Counted from the first letter of the stretch, positions 18,857 to 27,997 are shown. The stretch: 64,000 nt of DNA from Sphingomonas natans (GCF_030546695.1 NZ_JAUOTP010000002.1:310001-374000); one strand, 5' to 3'. The notes: generated by a model not told the origin, from the letters alone. Translations and numbers: made by a program.

Positions 18857-18951
18857 CCCGTTTGCCCTGAGCTTGTCGAAGGGCCGTCCTTTTCTTCCGG
18901 GGATTTGTCCGGAAGAAAGGACCGTGCTTCGACAAGCTCAGCACGAACGGG
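18857..18951. repeat. Extragenic palindrome, CTTCGACAAGCTCAGCACGAACGGG family, copy 1
   Basis: CCCGTTTGCCCTGAGCTTGTCGAAGGGCCGTCC is mirrored by GGACCGTGCTTCGACAAGCTCAGCACGAACGGG around a centre with its own inverted repeat (CTTCCGG/CCGGAAG). Related copies lie at 20442, 42311 and 57156. This copy overlaps the 3' end of the decarboxylase gene and provides its stop codon. Confidence 0.75.
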
Positions 18952-20350
18952 ATGGGAAACGGGTTTTCACCCGCCGCCACGCGGCGATGATCGCATCGGC
19001 GGTCACTTCCGCATCGTCGAGAGTCGTCGCCGAAGAGCTGACCGAGATTCGCATCACCCATTCGCCGCGCCACAACGCGCCACCCGCGAACAGGATCGCA
19101 TCCGCCTGGATCTGCTCGATCGTCGCGAGCGTCGCGGCATCGTCATCCCCGAACCGGACCATCACCTGATTGAGTTCGACCGGCGCGACGATTGCGATAC
19201 CGCGCTCCGCGGCGAGCCGCCCGGCGATCCGCGCCGCGATCGCGCAGCATCGCTCGACCATCTCGGCGACGCCGCTCCGGCCGAACTGGCGGATCATCGC
19301 CCAGGTCGCGAAGCCGCGCGCGCGGCGCGAAAATTCGGGCACGAAGGCCGAAGGCTCGCGCTCGCTGTCCGCGGCAGGCGGCATGTAGCTCGCCGAAAAG
19401 GCCATCGCCCGGCGATGCGCCGCCGCATCGCGGACGATCGCATAACCGCAATCATAGGGTGTCTGCAGCCATTTGTGGCCGTCGGTCGCCCAGCTGTCCG
19501 CGCCGTCGACGCCCGCCGACAGATGCCGCAGCGTCGGGCTCGCCTGCGCCCATAGCCCGAACGCGCCGTCGACATGCAGCCATGCGCCCGCCTCCCGCGC
19601 GATCGGCACGATCTGCGCGAAGGGATCGTTGGCGCCCGTATTGAGCTGGCCGGACTGCGCGATCACGATCGCCGGCCCGGTGCCCTGCCCAAGCGCCTTC
19701 GCGAGCGATTCCGGCCGCATCCGGCCCATCTCGTCCGCATCCACGAGCGTCAGCCGTCTGGCGCCCAGCCCGAGAAATTTGAGACCGGAATGGACGGTCG
19801 CGTGCGCGTCGGCACCGATGAGGACGCGGATCGGCGGTGCGCCGAACAGTCCGTCCGCCTCGACGTCCCAGCCGACGCGCGCGAGCACTTCGCTCCGCGC
19901 CGCCGCGAGGCACACGAAATTCGCGACCGTGGCCCCCGTGACGAAGCCGACCGATGCCTCGGCCGGCAAGCCGAGCAGGTCCAGGAGCCAGCGTGCCGCC
20001 ACCGCCTCCACGGCCGCAGCAGCCGGCGCGGACGCGATCGCGGTCGCATTCTGGCCCCAAGCCGCGGTCAGCCAATCGGCCGCCACGCCCGTCGGATGCG
20101 ATGTGCCGATCACCCAGCCGAAGAAGCGCGGCGCGGTCGAGCCGCGCAGTCCCGGGGTCGCCTGCGCGATCAGCTCGCTCAGAATCGCGGCCGGCTCCGC
20201 ACCCGCATTCGGAACCGGACCGTCGAATGCGTCCAGGATGTCGCGATAGCTCGCGGTCGGAGTCGTCTCGGCAGTCGCGATCCCGCGACGATAGGCGATC
20301 GCGGCCTCCGCCGCCTGCGCCATCGCGTCCAACCCCGCCTCGATGCTCAT
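18938..20350 (-). CDS. PLP-dependent group II decarboxylase
   Basis: 470 residues. The PLP lysine is in TDGHKWLQTPYDCG, with the cofactor Asp/Ala region in WLHVDGAFGLWA upstream; HATVHSGLKFLG is the expected active-site His region. This is the aromatic-L-amino-acid/glutamate decarboxylase superfamily; the substrate cannot be read from sequence. ATG 20350 is chosen because GGAGGG precedes it; earlier ATGs at 20377 and 20410 exist. The gene is inserted, inverted, between ruvA and ruvB, with palindromic repeats at both borders. Its last codons (after VKTRF) and stop lie within the left repeat, so the native C-terminus has probably been replaced. Confidence 0.85.
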   Translation of the reverse strand: MSIEAGLDAMAQAAEAAIAYRRGIATAETTPTASYRDILDAFDGPVPNAGAEPAAILSELIAQATPGLRGSTAPRFFGWVIGTSHPTGVAADWLTAAWGQNATAIASAPAAAAVEAVAARWLLDLLGLPAEASVGFVTGATVANFVCLAAARSEVLARVGWDVEADGLFGAPPIRVLIGADAHATVHSGLKFLGLGARRLTLVDADEMGRMRPESLAKALGQGTGPAIVIAQSGQLNTGANDPFAQIVPIAREAGAWLHVDGAFGLWAQASPTLRHLSAGVDGADSWATDGHKWLQTPYDCGYAIVRDAAAHRRAMAFSASYMPPAADSEREPSAFVPEFSRRARGFATWAMIRQFGRSGVAEMVERCCAIAARIAGRLAAERGIAIVAPVELNQVMVRFGDDDAATLATIEQIQADAILFAGGALWRGEWVMRISVSSSATTLDDAEVTADAIIAAWRRVKTRFPSRSC

Positions 20351-20441
20351 CGTCCGCCCTCCGCCATCCTGCGTCATCCACCGCTCTAGCGTGGCGAAAC
20401 GATGGCGCATCCCGGTGCTTGCGCCGAAACCTCACCTGACT

Positions 20442-20528
20442 CCCGTTCGTGCTCAGCCTCTCGAAGCACCGTCCTTCTTCGCCGAACGGAAGGAAAAGTC
20501 AGTCCTTCGACAGGCTCAGGACAAACGG
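20442..20528. repeat. Extragenic palindrome, CTTCGACAAGCTCAGCAC family, copy 2
   Basis: CCCGTTCGTGCTCAGCCTCTCGAAGCACCGTCCTTC is mirrored by GTCCTTCGACAGGCTCAGGACAAACGG. It lies 91 bases upstream of the decarboxylase ATG and 38 bases before ruvB, so with copy 1 it brackets the inserted gene. Confidence 0.72.
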
Positions 20529-20566
20529 TGATTCCACTTGGTCGATCCTCGCTCTAGACCGAGCGC

Positions 20567-21592
20567 ATGTCGGACGAAGATCGCCTGCTAAACCCCGCGC
20601 GGCTCGCCGACGATGCCGATGCCGCGCTGCGCCCGAAGACGCTCGCCGAGTTCGTCGGCCAGAAGGCGGCGCGCGACAATCTGCGCGTCTTCCTCGATGC
20701 CGCCAAGGCGCGCGGCGAGGCGCTGGATCACGTCCTCTTCTTCGGCCCGCCCGGTCTCGGCAAGACCACGCTCGCGCAGATCATCGCCCGCGAGCTCGGC
20801 GTCGGCTTCCGCGCCACCTCCGGCCCGGTCATTGCCAAATCGGGCGATCTCGCCGCCCTGCTCACCAATCTCGAGGAAGGCGACGTCCTCTTCATCGACG
20901 AGATCCATCGCCTCGCCCCCGCGGTCGAAGAGATCCTCTATCCCGCGATGGAGGATCGCGCGCTCGATATCATGATCGGCGAGGGGCCGTCCGCGCGCTC
21001 GGTGCGGATCGATCTGCCGCGCTTTACGCTCGTCGGCGCGACGACCCGCCAGGGCCTGCTGACCACGCCTTTGCGCGATCGCTTCGGCATTCCCGTCCGC
21101 CTGCAATTCTACGATGTCGGCGAGCTGCAGCAGGTGGTGTCGCGCGCCGCACGCCTGCTCGGCCTTCCGCTGACCGCCGACGGCGCGCACGAGATCGCGC
21201 GTCGTTCGCGCGGCACCCCGCGCATCGCCGGCCGGCTGCTCCGCCGCGTCCGCGATTTCGCGCATGCCGCCGGCGACATTGAGGTTGATGCGAAGGCTGC
21301 CGACGCCGCACTCACGCGCATGGAGGTCGACGGCCTCGGCCTCGACGCGATGGATCGCCGCTATCTGCTGATGATCGCCGACATCTATCGCGGCGGTCCG
21401 GTCGGAGTGGAGACGCTCGCGGCAGGCCTCGGCGAGCCGCGCGACACGGTCGAGGAGGTGATCGAGCCCTTCCTGATCCAGCTCGGCCTCATCGCGCGCA
21501 CCGCGCGCGGCCGCTGCCTCAACGGCCGCGCTTGGACCCACCTCGGCCTGCCGCCCCCCGCTAACAGCCAGGACGGCCTGTTCGACGCGTGA
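20567..21592 (+). CDS. ruvB: Holliday junction branch migration helicase RuvB
   Basis: 341 residues. AAA+ ATPase with Walker [15 protein letters not shown], Walker [11 protein letters not shown], sensor [20 protein letters not shown] and a C-terminal winged helix ([24 protein letters not shown]). RuvB hexamers pump DNA through RuvA-bound junctions. Start ATG 20567 has no strong ribosome site. The gene is cut off from ruvA by the decarboxylase insertion, so it probably needs its own promoter in the ~220 bases upstream, a region that contains repeat copy 2. Confidence 0.96.
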   Translation: MSDEDRLLNPARLADDADAALRPKTLAEFVGQKAARDNLRVFLDAAKARGEALDHVLFFGPPGLGKTTLAQIIARELGVGFRATSGPVIAKSGDLAALLTNLEEGDVLFIDEIHRLAPAVEEILYPAMEDRALDIMIGEGPSARSVRIDLPRFTLVGATTRQGLLTTPLRDRFGIPVRLQFYDVGELQQVVSRAARLLGLPLTADGAHEIARRSRGTPRIAGRLLRRVRDFAHAAGDIEVDAKAADAALTRMEVDGLGLDAMDRRYLLMIADIYRGGPVGVETLAAGLGEPRDTVEEVIEPFLIQLGLIARTARGRCLNGRAWTHLGLPPPANSQDGLFDA

Positions 21593-21641
21593 CGGCCTTC
21601 ACTATTCCGTTCCGATAAGGGCTAGGCACGGCCCAAACAAA

Positions 21642-21673
21642 GAGGGCCCGCCGGATCGCTCCGACGGGCCCTC
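21642..21673 (-). terminator. Intrinsic terminator of the Bax-inhibitor gene
   Basis: GAGGGCCCG-CCGGA-TCGC-TCCG-ACGGGCCCTC forms a strong GC stem. On the minus strand it is followed by TTTGTTTGG, so it terminates the BI-1 family gene; the stem may also stop ruvB transcription from the other side. Confidence 0.8.
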
Positions 21674-21712
21674 CTGATTTCAGCCCAGCCGGTCAGCCGG
21701 GGCCTGCCTCGT

Positions 21713-22468
21713 TCAGCGGCGATCGCCCATGAAGCGCAGCAGGAACAGGAACAGGTTGATGAAGTCCAAATACAGCTGCAGCGCGCCCATGATGACGGTC
21801 TTGCCGATCATCGCCGAGCCCTGCACCTCGAAATACAGGCTCTTGATGCGCTGCGTGTCGTAGGCGGTGAGGCCCGCGAACAGCAGCACGCCGACGAAGC
21901 TGACCACCAGGTCCAGCGCCGAGGACTTCAGGAACATGTTGATCAGGCTGGCGACGACGAGGCCGACCACGCCCATGATCAGGAACGTGCCGAAGCCCGA
22001 CAGATCCTTCTTGGTCGTGTAGCCGAACAGGCTCAAGCCAGCGAAGGCGGCGGCGGTCGCGAAGAAGGCCTGCGCGATCGACGTGCCCGTATAGACGAGC
22101 AGGATCGTCGAGAGCGACAGCCCCATCAGCACCGCATAGCCCCAGAACAACGCCTTGGCGGTGCTCTCGCTGATCCGGTTGATGCCGAAGCTCAGCCACA
22201 TGACGACGCCGAGCGGCGCGAGCATCACGACCCACTTCAGCGGGCCGCCATTGATCACCATCTGCGCGGCATAGCTGTTGTTCGCGCCGTCGGTCGCGGT
22301 GTTGTACGCGAACAGCAAGGCGACGATGCCGGTCAGCAGCACCGCCGACGACATGTAATTGTAGACCGAAAGCATATACGACCTGAGACCCGCATCGCGC
22401 GCGCCTGCGCCGATGCCGACATTGGTCGACTGGGCGGGCGTGCCCCATGGGTCGGACCGGTTTGCCAT
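21713..22468 (-). CDS. Bax inhibitor-1/YccA family membrane protein
   Basis: 251 residues with seven membrane helices. The family's C-terminal signature is present: FAGLTAYDTQRIKSLY, then ALQLYLDFINLFLFLLRFMGDRR. Members are pH-sensitive calcium-leak-like channels or FtsH modulators; YccA of E. coli interacts with FtsH, and hflK/hflC (FtsH modulators) are also in this window. AGGAG lies 10 bases before ATG 22468. It is divergent from thpR. Confidence 0.92.
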   Translation of the reverse strand: MANRSDPWGTPAQSTNVGIGAGARDAGLRSYMLSVYNYMSSAVLLTGIVALLFAYNTATDGANNSYAAQMVINGGPLKWVVMLAPLGVVMWLSFGINRISESTAKALFWGYAVLMGLSLSTILLVYTGTSIAQAFFATAAAFAGLSLFGYTTKKDLSGFGTFLIMGVVGLVVASLINMFLKSSALDLVVSFVGVLLFAGLTAYDTQRIKSLYFEVQGSAMIGKTVIMGALQLYLDFINLFLFLLRFMGDRR

Positions 22469-22652
22469 CTCGAAGAAACTCCTCTCGCGCCCACATCGGC
22501 GCTGACTGCGAATATCGGCTCATATCGCCGCCGATTCAAGAGAGACGATGCGAGTTCGGCCGCACGAACCGGGCGCCGCACGTCGCGATCGGGTGGCGCG
22601 CCCCACAGTCGAGCCATAGGATAGCGGCCCGGAAATATTTGGGAAACACGAA

Positions 22653-23184
22653 ATGGCCCGTCTGTTCGTCGCCTTGAGGCCGCCGCCGGCGATGCGGGGG
22701 CTTCTGCGCGCGACGATGCACGGCTTGTCCGGCGCACGCTGGCAGAGCGACGAGCAGCTGCACCTCACGCTCCGTTTCATTGGCGACGTGGATCGGGATC
22801 TTTATGCCGATGTCGTCGCCGCGCTGGCGCAGGTCGACGCGCCGACATTGGCGCTGGGCGTGGAGGGCGTCGGCGTCTTCGCGAGCCGGGGACGGCCGCA
22901 CAGCCTGTGGGCATCGGTCCCGGCCCCTCCCGATCTCTCGCGGATCGTGAAAGCGGTCGATCGCGCCCTGCTCGGCGTCGGCATCCCTTCCGAAACCCGC
23001 GCCTTTCGCGCGCATATCACGCTCGCCCGGCTGGGAAGCAGCACGCCGCCGATCGACCCCTGGCTCGCCGCGAACGCCGGCCTGCACGTCGAGCCCGCGC
23101 CCTTCGCACATTTCTATCTACGAGAGCATCCTGGGTCGGGACGGGTCGAGCTACGTCGTGGTCGGGCGCTACCCACTAGACTGA
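22653..23184 (+). pseudogene. thpR: RNA 2',3'-cyclic phosphodiesterase (ThpR), frameshifted near the 3' end
   Basis: The first 153 residues match ThpR: MARLFVALRPP, then LHLTLRFIGDV (first HxT) and RAHITLARLG (second HxT). ThpR hydrolyses 2',3'-cyclic phosphates in RNA. The frame then goes off near 23112-23118, reading FYLREHPGSG and running on 50 codons into unrelated sequence. In the next frame the expected C-terminus appears (IYESILGRDGSSYVVVGRYPLD, stop 23182-23184). One inserted or two deleted bases explain this. It is either a genuine recent pseudogene or a sequencing error; both HxT motifs are intact, so the altered protein might retain activity. Confidence 0.75.
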
Positions 23185-23248
23185 TCCGACCTCGGCGCGG
23201 TCACCGCGACTGCCCCAGAGGGCCCGCCGATCAGCGGACAAAGAAAAA

Positions 23249-23272
23249 GGGGCCGGCGTTTCCGCCGACCCC
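23249..23272 (-). terminator. Intrinsic terminator of the OmpA-family gene
   Basis: On the minus strand GGGGTCGGCGGAAACGCCGGCCCC is followed directly by TTTTTCTTTG. It is a classic hairpin plus U-tract 36 bases after the OmpA stop codon. Confidence 0.88.
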
Positions 23273-23307
23273 TCTGTCTGTGATCGCCTTGCGGCGGATC
23301 GGGTCGA

Positions 23308-24417
23308 TTACTGACCCGCACCCGGACCGAAGGTGATTTCCACGCGCCGGTTCTGCGGCTCGCGGACACCATCGGCCGTGTCGACCAGCGGACGGCTCTC
23401 GCCGAATGCTTCGGTCGCAAGCGCCGTCTCAGGCACGCCCTTGCTGGTCAGGTAAGCCTTGACCGAGTCCGCACGACGCTGGGAGAGACCAACGTTGTAC
23501 GAGTCCGAACCGGACTTATCGGTGTGGCCGGCCAGCATGACCGAAGCCTGACCCGTCGTCGCATAGGCCTGAGCCGCGTTGTCGAGGATCGAGGAAGCCT
23601 CCGGCGTGATCGCCGACTTATCCCAGTCGAAGAACACGATGAACGGACCAGGCGTCGCCGGGGGAGGCGGCGGCGGGGGCGGAGGAGGCGGCGGCGGCGG
23701 CGGCGGCGGCGGGGGAGGCGGCGGCGGTGCGGCCGGCTCGCCGAAGTTGTAGATCAGGCTCGCGAGAAGCGAGTGAGACCGGAACTTCGCCTTGGTCTCG
23801 CCAGCGGCCAGAGCGTTGAACGTGTTGCCAGCAACACTGACGCCATAGACGTTGAAGAAACGGTACTTCGCGCCGACGTCGATATGGTCGGTGACGGGAT
23901 ACAGCACGCCGGCCAGGACCTGCCACGCGAAGCGGCTGTCGCTGCCATCGGCGTACGGAATGCCGCCATACAGGCGATAGGCGTCATACTTGACGCGGGC
24001 GATACCGGCACCGGCGCCGACATAGCCGTTGATCGAGTCGTCCGCACCGAAGTTCAGGAGCGCGTTGCCCATGAAGCTCAGCACTTCGGTCGAGCCCGAA
24101 GCGTAACCGAAGTAGCGGCCGGCAGGCAGGCCACCGATGCGGGTCGTGGTCTCATGACCAGCCGCCTCGGCACGCTTGTAGCCGACTTCGCCCTCGAGGC
24201 GAACCATGCCCAGATCGTAGCCGACGACGCCGTCGACGTCGAAGCCGGTCTTGTGGTTGGCAGTCGCGGCGGGTGCAACGGCACCGATGTTGATCTTGGT
24301 ATCTTCGACGATCATGCCGCCGCCTTCGATACCGACGTACCACGCCTTGTCCTTGGCCATCGCCGGCGCGGCGAGCGCCGTGGAGGCCAAAACAGCCATC
24401 ATGGCAATTCTGCGCAT
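23308..24417 (-). CDS. OmpA family outer-membrane protein with long polyproline linker
   Basis: 369 residues. Signal peptide 1-21 (ending APAMA). Residues 22-230 form an eight-stranded OmpA-like barrel starting KDKAWYVGIEGGG. Next comes a linker of 23 consecutive prolines, then an OmpA/MotB peptidoglycan-binding domain (FDWDKSAITPEA, LAGHTDKSGSDSYNVGLSQRRA, PQNRRVEI) with the Asp and Arg that bind diaminopimelate. It tethers the outer membrane to the cell wall. AGGGG lies 8 bases before ATG 24417, which fixes the start. A strong terminator follows, consistent with an abundant monocistronic message. Confidence 0.93.
   Translation of the reverse strand: MRRIAMMAVLASTALAAPAMAKDKAWYVGIEGGGMIVEDTKINIGAVAPAATANHKTGFDVDGVVGYDLGMVRLEGEVGYKRAEAAGHETTTRIGGLPAGRYFGYASGSTEVLSFMGNALLNFGADDSINGYVGAGAGIARVKYDAYRLYGGIPYADGSDSRFAWQVLAGVLYPVTDHIDVGAKYRFFNVYGVSVAGNTFNALAAGETKAKFRSHSLLASLIYNFGEPAAPPPPPPPPPPPPPPPPPPPPPPPATPGPFIVFFDWDKSAITPEASSILDNAAQAYATTGQASVMLAGHTDKSGSDSYNVGLSQRRADSVKAYLTSKGVPETALATEAFGESRPLVDTADGVREPQNRRVEITFGPGAGQ
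23659..23727 (-). repeat. Run of 23 proline codons inside the OmpA-family gene
   Basis: All 23 codons are CCG, CCC, CCT or CCA in mixed order, so the run is kept at protein level more than as a pure triplet repeat. It makes a stiff spacer between barrel and peptidoglycan-binding domain. Translation of such a run should require elongation factor P, and the tract is prone to length variation. Confidence 0.85.
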
Positions 24418-24611
24418 CTGAAACCCCTTTTTCTTCACGGTGCTCGCAGGGAGCAGCGCGTACCTAACTATCACCATGTTTTTACGCAAGACGCAAGAAC
24501 CTGGACTGTTGCCGGAATGTCTCCGATGCCGCTTGACGCGCATCGTTTCCAGTCAGCGAACAGCCCCTAAACACAGATCATGGCCGCGGGTTTCATGCCT
24601 TCGGAACTTTT

Positions 24612-25112
24612 TTAGGAACTGATCAAACCATGTGTCCTTAATGTCACAAGCACGGCCGCCAAAGCGGCCCGTGCCTCCGTGTCGATTGTCGCCCCGCCGC
24701 CCGGATTGGCGATGCCCGAAAGCCTCGGTCCCACCAGCTGCACGCCGCCGATCGTCAGGGCGGAAGCGGCAAGTGCGCCGCTGCCCCAGCCCGTTGCGCC
24801 CCGCTCGATCCGCAGGCCGTTCGTCCGCAGCCGGAGCGCCACGCCCTCGCGCGGGCGCAGGAATCGCCAGCCGCCGGCCGTCCACAAAGCGATCTCGTCC
24901 GCATGGCCGGACCAGTCGCCCGTCGGCATCGCCCCCACGATCCAGCTCTGGCCCTGCTCCGGCGCAGTCGGAGGGACGGTCTGGCCGACGGCTTCCACCA
25001 TTCCCCCCACCAGCCCGTCCAGCAGCAGGAGCGCCTCGTTGTGCAGCGCTTCCTTCTGCGCCTGCCCCTCCTGGAGCAGCGGCAGGGTCAGGCGCGGCGT
25101 CGTCTCGCTCAT
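24612..25112 (-). CDS. DUF2793 protein of the GTA/phage tail region
   Basis: 166 residues. The N-terminus LTLPLLQEGQAQKEALHNEALLLLD and later GQSWIVG, DEIALWTAGGWRFLRPREG are the DUF2793 pattern, found at the 3' end of sphingomonad GTA clusters and in related prophages, usually as a tail-tip or fibre component. The frame is intact and begins 10 bases after the stop of the preceding tail gene. With the capsid and tail core gone, the product has no visible particle to join. Confidence 0.82.
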   Translation of the reverse strand: MSETTPRLTLPLLQEGQAQKEALHNEALLLLDGLVGGMVEAVGQTVPPTAPEQGQSWIVGAMPTGDWSGHADEIALWTAGGWRFLRPREGVALRLRTNGLRIERGATGWGSGALAASALTIGGVQLVGPRLSGIANPGGGATIDTEARAALAAVLVTLRTHGLISS

Positions 25113-25122
25113 ATTGGGATCC

Positions 25123-26763
25123 TTACAGCGTGAAGGTGTGCGCCGCCGGCGGCAGCGACGCGCCGAGTCGCCCGATCTGGCTGATAGTGACCGTCAGGGC
25201 GCCAGGTCCGTCGCGCAGCTCCGGCGGCTGGTCGTCGGCCGCATAATCGAAGCTGGGCGATGTCACGTCGATGGTCCGCTCCGTTCCACCGCTCGCCAGC
25301 GTCAGCCGATAGAGCTCGCTCTCTTCGCCGAGCGGCACGTCGGCGCCGTCGAGCCAGGCCCAGCCGCGCCGGCTGCGGCGGATCCAGTCGATGCGGATTG
25401 CGCCGCCCGCGAGCCTGCGCGCGCGCAGCGCGACCGGACTCGGCGGACGAACGCCCCGCCCGATCACGATCGCCGCGCGCGTCGCGGGCGGCCCGGCATC
25501 GCCGGGCCCGATCGCGCTCACCGCGATCGGACCGCCCAGCGCGGTGGCGGGCAGGTCGATCGGCAGCAGCCGCCCGGCCTCGATCAGCACGAACCGCTCG
25601 TCCGTCTCATGCCCCGCCATCGCCCACTCGCTGCCGAACCGCCCGCGCAGCAGTCCACCGAGCCGCCACCGCCGCGGCGCGATCTGTTCGGCACCGGCGA
25701 ACGCGATCAGCTCGTCACCGATCAGCGCGAGGTTCCGCCCGTCGATGAGCGCCGCATCCCCGCCGCCCGGCACCGTCATATTGTCGTGGAGCAGCTCCAC
25801 CTCGATCGAGTTCGCCCGATCGAAAAGCTCGGACGGGCCCGGCGCCGGCGCGCGCGTCAATGTGCCCATGACCGCGGGCGGCGCGGTCGTCGCGAATGTC
25901 CGCCAGCTCGCGCCTCCGTCGAGGCTCAGGCTCGCGGTCGCGCGGCGACAGCGGGTGCCCGTCCCCGCCGCTGCGAGCCAGAGCCGCGGCGCGTCGCCTC
26001 CGCCACTGCCGTCGAAGGCGGGTATGTCGAGCAATTCGATCACCGTCGTCCCCGCCCGCGCGTCCGCGCCGGTCGTCGCCCGCCCGGGCGAGGCGCTGGC
26101 CGCCACCGCCCCCGGGCCGATCCGCTCAAGGTCGAGCTCCAGCGCCATCCGCTCCAGCGTCCAGCTCGCGATGCGCCACGCTGCGCCATCCAGCGTCACG
26201 CGTCCGCCGGCGCGCAGGTCGAGCCGACGCCAGGGCAGGCGCACCGTCGCGCGCTCACGCCCGCGCCAAACGCGCATCAGCGCGGCCTCGGCGAAACCCT
26301 TGGCCGCGCCCGCACCGATGGCCACCGGCAGCTCGATCCGATTGCTGCGCAGCGCGATACCGTCGCGCCGCGCGCGCTGGAGTCCCGCCTGATAGTCGCG
26401 CTCGGGCTCGTAATAGGCGATTGCGACCTCGTCGGGCAGAGTCGAGGCGGCGCGCCGGTCGCGCACGATGCGGCTCTCGCGCCGATCGTCGACGCGCGCG
26501 CCAAGTTCCTCCGGGTCGATCATGCTCGCGCTTGCATCGTCCAGCCGAAGCGTCGCGCCGTCGTCGACGATCGCCAGCGGAAACGCATCGCCCAGCGCCT
26601 CGATCGCACCGCGCACGCTGTCCCCGCCCGCCGCATAGCCGCCCACGGCCGTACCCGTCTCGCCGACGACTGCGCCTTCGCTCAGCGCCGCCACGATCGT
26701 GCCGACATCGACATCGCCCGCATCGGCCTCCACCTCGAACGTGAGCGAGCTCCGGGAAGGCAT
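25123..26763 (-). CDS. 3' half of GTA host-specificity (gp15-like) tail protein
   Basis: About 546 residues of continuous frame from ATG 26763 (ATG 26769 is equally possible). Both starts lie in terminase-derived sequence read in another frame. From residue 7 the sequence (LTFEVEADAGDVDVGTIVAAL, CRRATASLSLDGGASW, PRRWRLGGLLRGRFGSEWAM, GWAWLDGADVPLGEE) matches the C-terminal half of gp15/phage tail_3 proteins, which normally exceed 1,200 residues. The N-terminal half is missing. I read this as a deletion remnant whose frame has stayed open; any expressed protein would be a truncated tail-tip fragment. Confidence 0.75.
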   Translation of the reverse strand: MPSRSSLTFEVEADAGDVDVGTIVAALSEGAVVGETGTAVGGYAAGGDSVRGAIEALGDAFPLAIVDDGATLRLDDASASMIDPEELGARVDDRRESRIVRDRRAASTLPDEVAIAYYEPERDYQAGLQRARRDGIALRSNRIELPVAIGAGAAKGFAEAALMRVWRGRERATVRLPWRRLDLRAGGRVTLDGAAWRIASWTLERMALELDLERIGPGAVAASASPGRATTGADARAGTTVIELLDIPAFDGSGGGDAPRLWLAAAGTGTRCRRATASLSLDGGASWRTFATTAPPAVMGTLTRAPAPGPSELFDRANSIEVELLHDNMTVPGGGDAALIDGRNLALIGDELIAFAGAEQIAPRRWRLGGLLRGRFGSEWAMAGHETDERFVLIEAGRLLPIDLPATALGGPIAVSAIGPGDAGPPATRAAIVIGRGVRPPSPVALRARRLAGGAIRIDWIRRSRRGWAWLDGADVPLGEESELYRLTLASGGTERTIDVTSPSFDYAADDQPPELRDGPGALTVTISQIGRLGASLPPAAHTFTL

Positions 26764-27997
26764 CCACATGAGCCACCCGCCCCCGCGCGTATAACGCCTG
26801 CACCGGTTCGGCCCGCGTCACCTTGCCGTGCGACGCATGCACGCGCCGCACCGGGAGGCCGGCATCCGCCGCCAGCAGCACGCTCTCGACCATCGCTCCG
26901 CCATTGTTCGCCTCGGCCACCACCCGATCCGCACCGTGCCGCGCCGCCGCGCGCGCAACCGCATCCGCCCAGCGCTCCGGGCTCAGGCCCTGGACGCTCG
27001 CGTCCTCGAGCACATAGGCCCGCCCCGCCGCGTCCAGCCCGGCGACGACGATCCCGCACGCATCGCTCGCCGCGCCTGCTCCCGCGGGCGGATCCACCCC
27101 GATGACGATCCGCACCAGCGCCGGCGCGGCCCGCACCCGGCACGCCTCGATCTCGGCGCGCCGCCACAGGGCGCCCTCGATCTCCTCGATCAGCTCGCCG
27201 TCCAGCTCCTGTCGCCCGAAGCGCGTACCCGCATAGGTCTCCCGCATCATGTCGAGGAAGACGGGCGCGAGATGCGCCCGATTGTCCTGCGTCCGCCCGC
27301 GCGTGACGATCGTGCCCGCCTGCCCCACCAACTTGCGCACGAGCGGCACGGCGCGGGGCGTCGTCGTCGCCACGATCCGCGGATCGCTGCCGCCCCGCAA
27401 ACCCATCACCAGATTGTCCCACGCATCCATGCCACGCGGCCATTTGGCGATCTCGTCGCACCAGGCGAAATCATGCTGCGGGCCACGCAAGGCTTCCGGC
27501 TCGCCTGCCGAATAGAGCAAGGCCTGCGAGCCATTCTCCCACACCAGCCGCCGGTTCGACGCCTCATACTGGATCTGGCTCCTGTCGGGCGCGACCGCAA
27601 GCACGCCGCTCTCGCCCTCCACCATCACGGCGCGCGCCTCGTGATACGAGGCGGCGACCAAGGCGATGCGACTGCCCTTGTGCGTCTCCGCCTGCATCCG
27701 CACCCATTCGGCGCCCGCGCGCGTCTTGCCGAAGCCGCGCCCGGCGAGGATCAGCCACGTCCGCCAGTCGCCGTCGGGCGGCCATTGCGCGGCGCGCGAG
27801 GCGTAGACCCAGCGATCGATCAGCGCGAGCACCTCGCGCGCCGCCGGCTTCAGCCGCCGTCTGCCGGCATCGTCGAGCGCCGCGATCCGTTCCGCCGCCG
27901 AGGCGCCCTCGGGCAAGCACACCGCCTCGTCGCGCCGCGCCCCGATCCGATCGACCAGCGCCTGCGCGCGCAACCACGATCCGCCTGCCGCCGTCAT
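26741..27997 (-). pseudogene. GTA/phage large terminase (gp2), 3' end deleted
   Basis: Starts at ATG 27997 (MTAAGGSWLRAQ). The Walker A motif GRGFGKT is at residues 86-92, followed by WENGSQALLYSAGEPEALRGPQ and WCDEIAKWP (Walker B/catalytic region) and a nuclease domain with VIGVDPPAG and VVAEANNGG. Homology stops after AHVDAFPEL (about residue 412). The final ~35 residues (typically ending in a DALVWAL motif) are missing, and the frame runs on out of phase over the tail gene to 26255. This is a terminase truncated by the same deletion that removed the GTA middle. The ATG overlaps the TGA of gp1. Confidence 0.8.

Noticed and set aside
23659-23727. The GGCGGC-rich stretch as a microsatellite or CRISPR-like array
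   Set aside because: It encodes the OmpA polyproline linker in frame, there are no spacers, and the triplets vary (GGC, GGG, GGA on the plus strand).
26255-26740. Continuation of the terminase frame past the deletion junction
   Set aside because: After AHVDAFPEL the translation turns into Arg/Gly/Ala-rich sequence typical of an out-of-frame read through the tail gene, so it is not native protein.
24679-27105. An 808-codon plus-strand frame over the GTA relic
   Set aside because: It is antisense to the tail and terminase genes, with low-complexity Arg/Pro/Ala composition and no recognisable domain or ribosome site.
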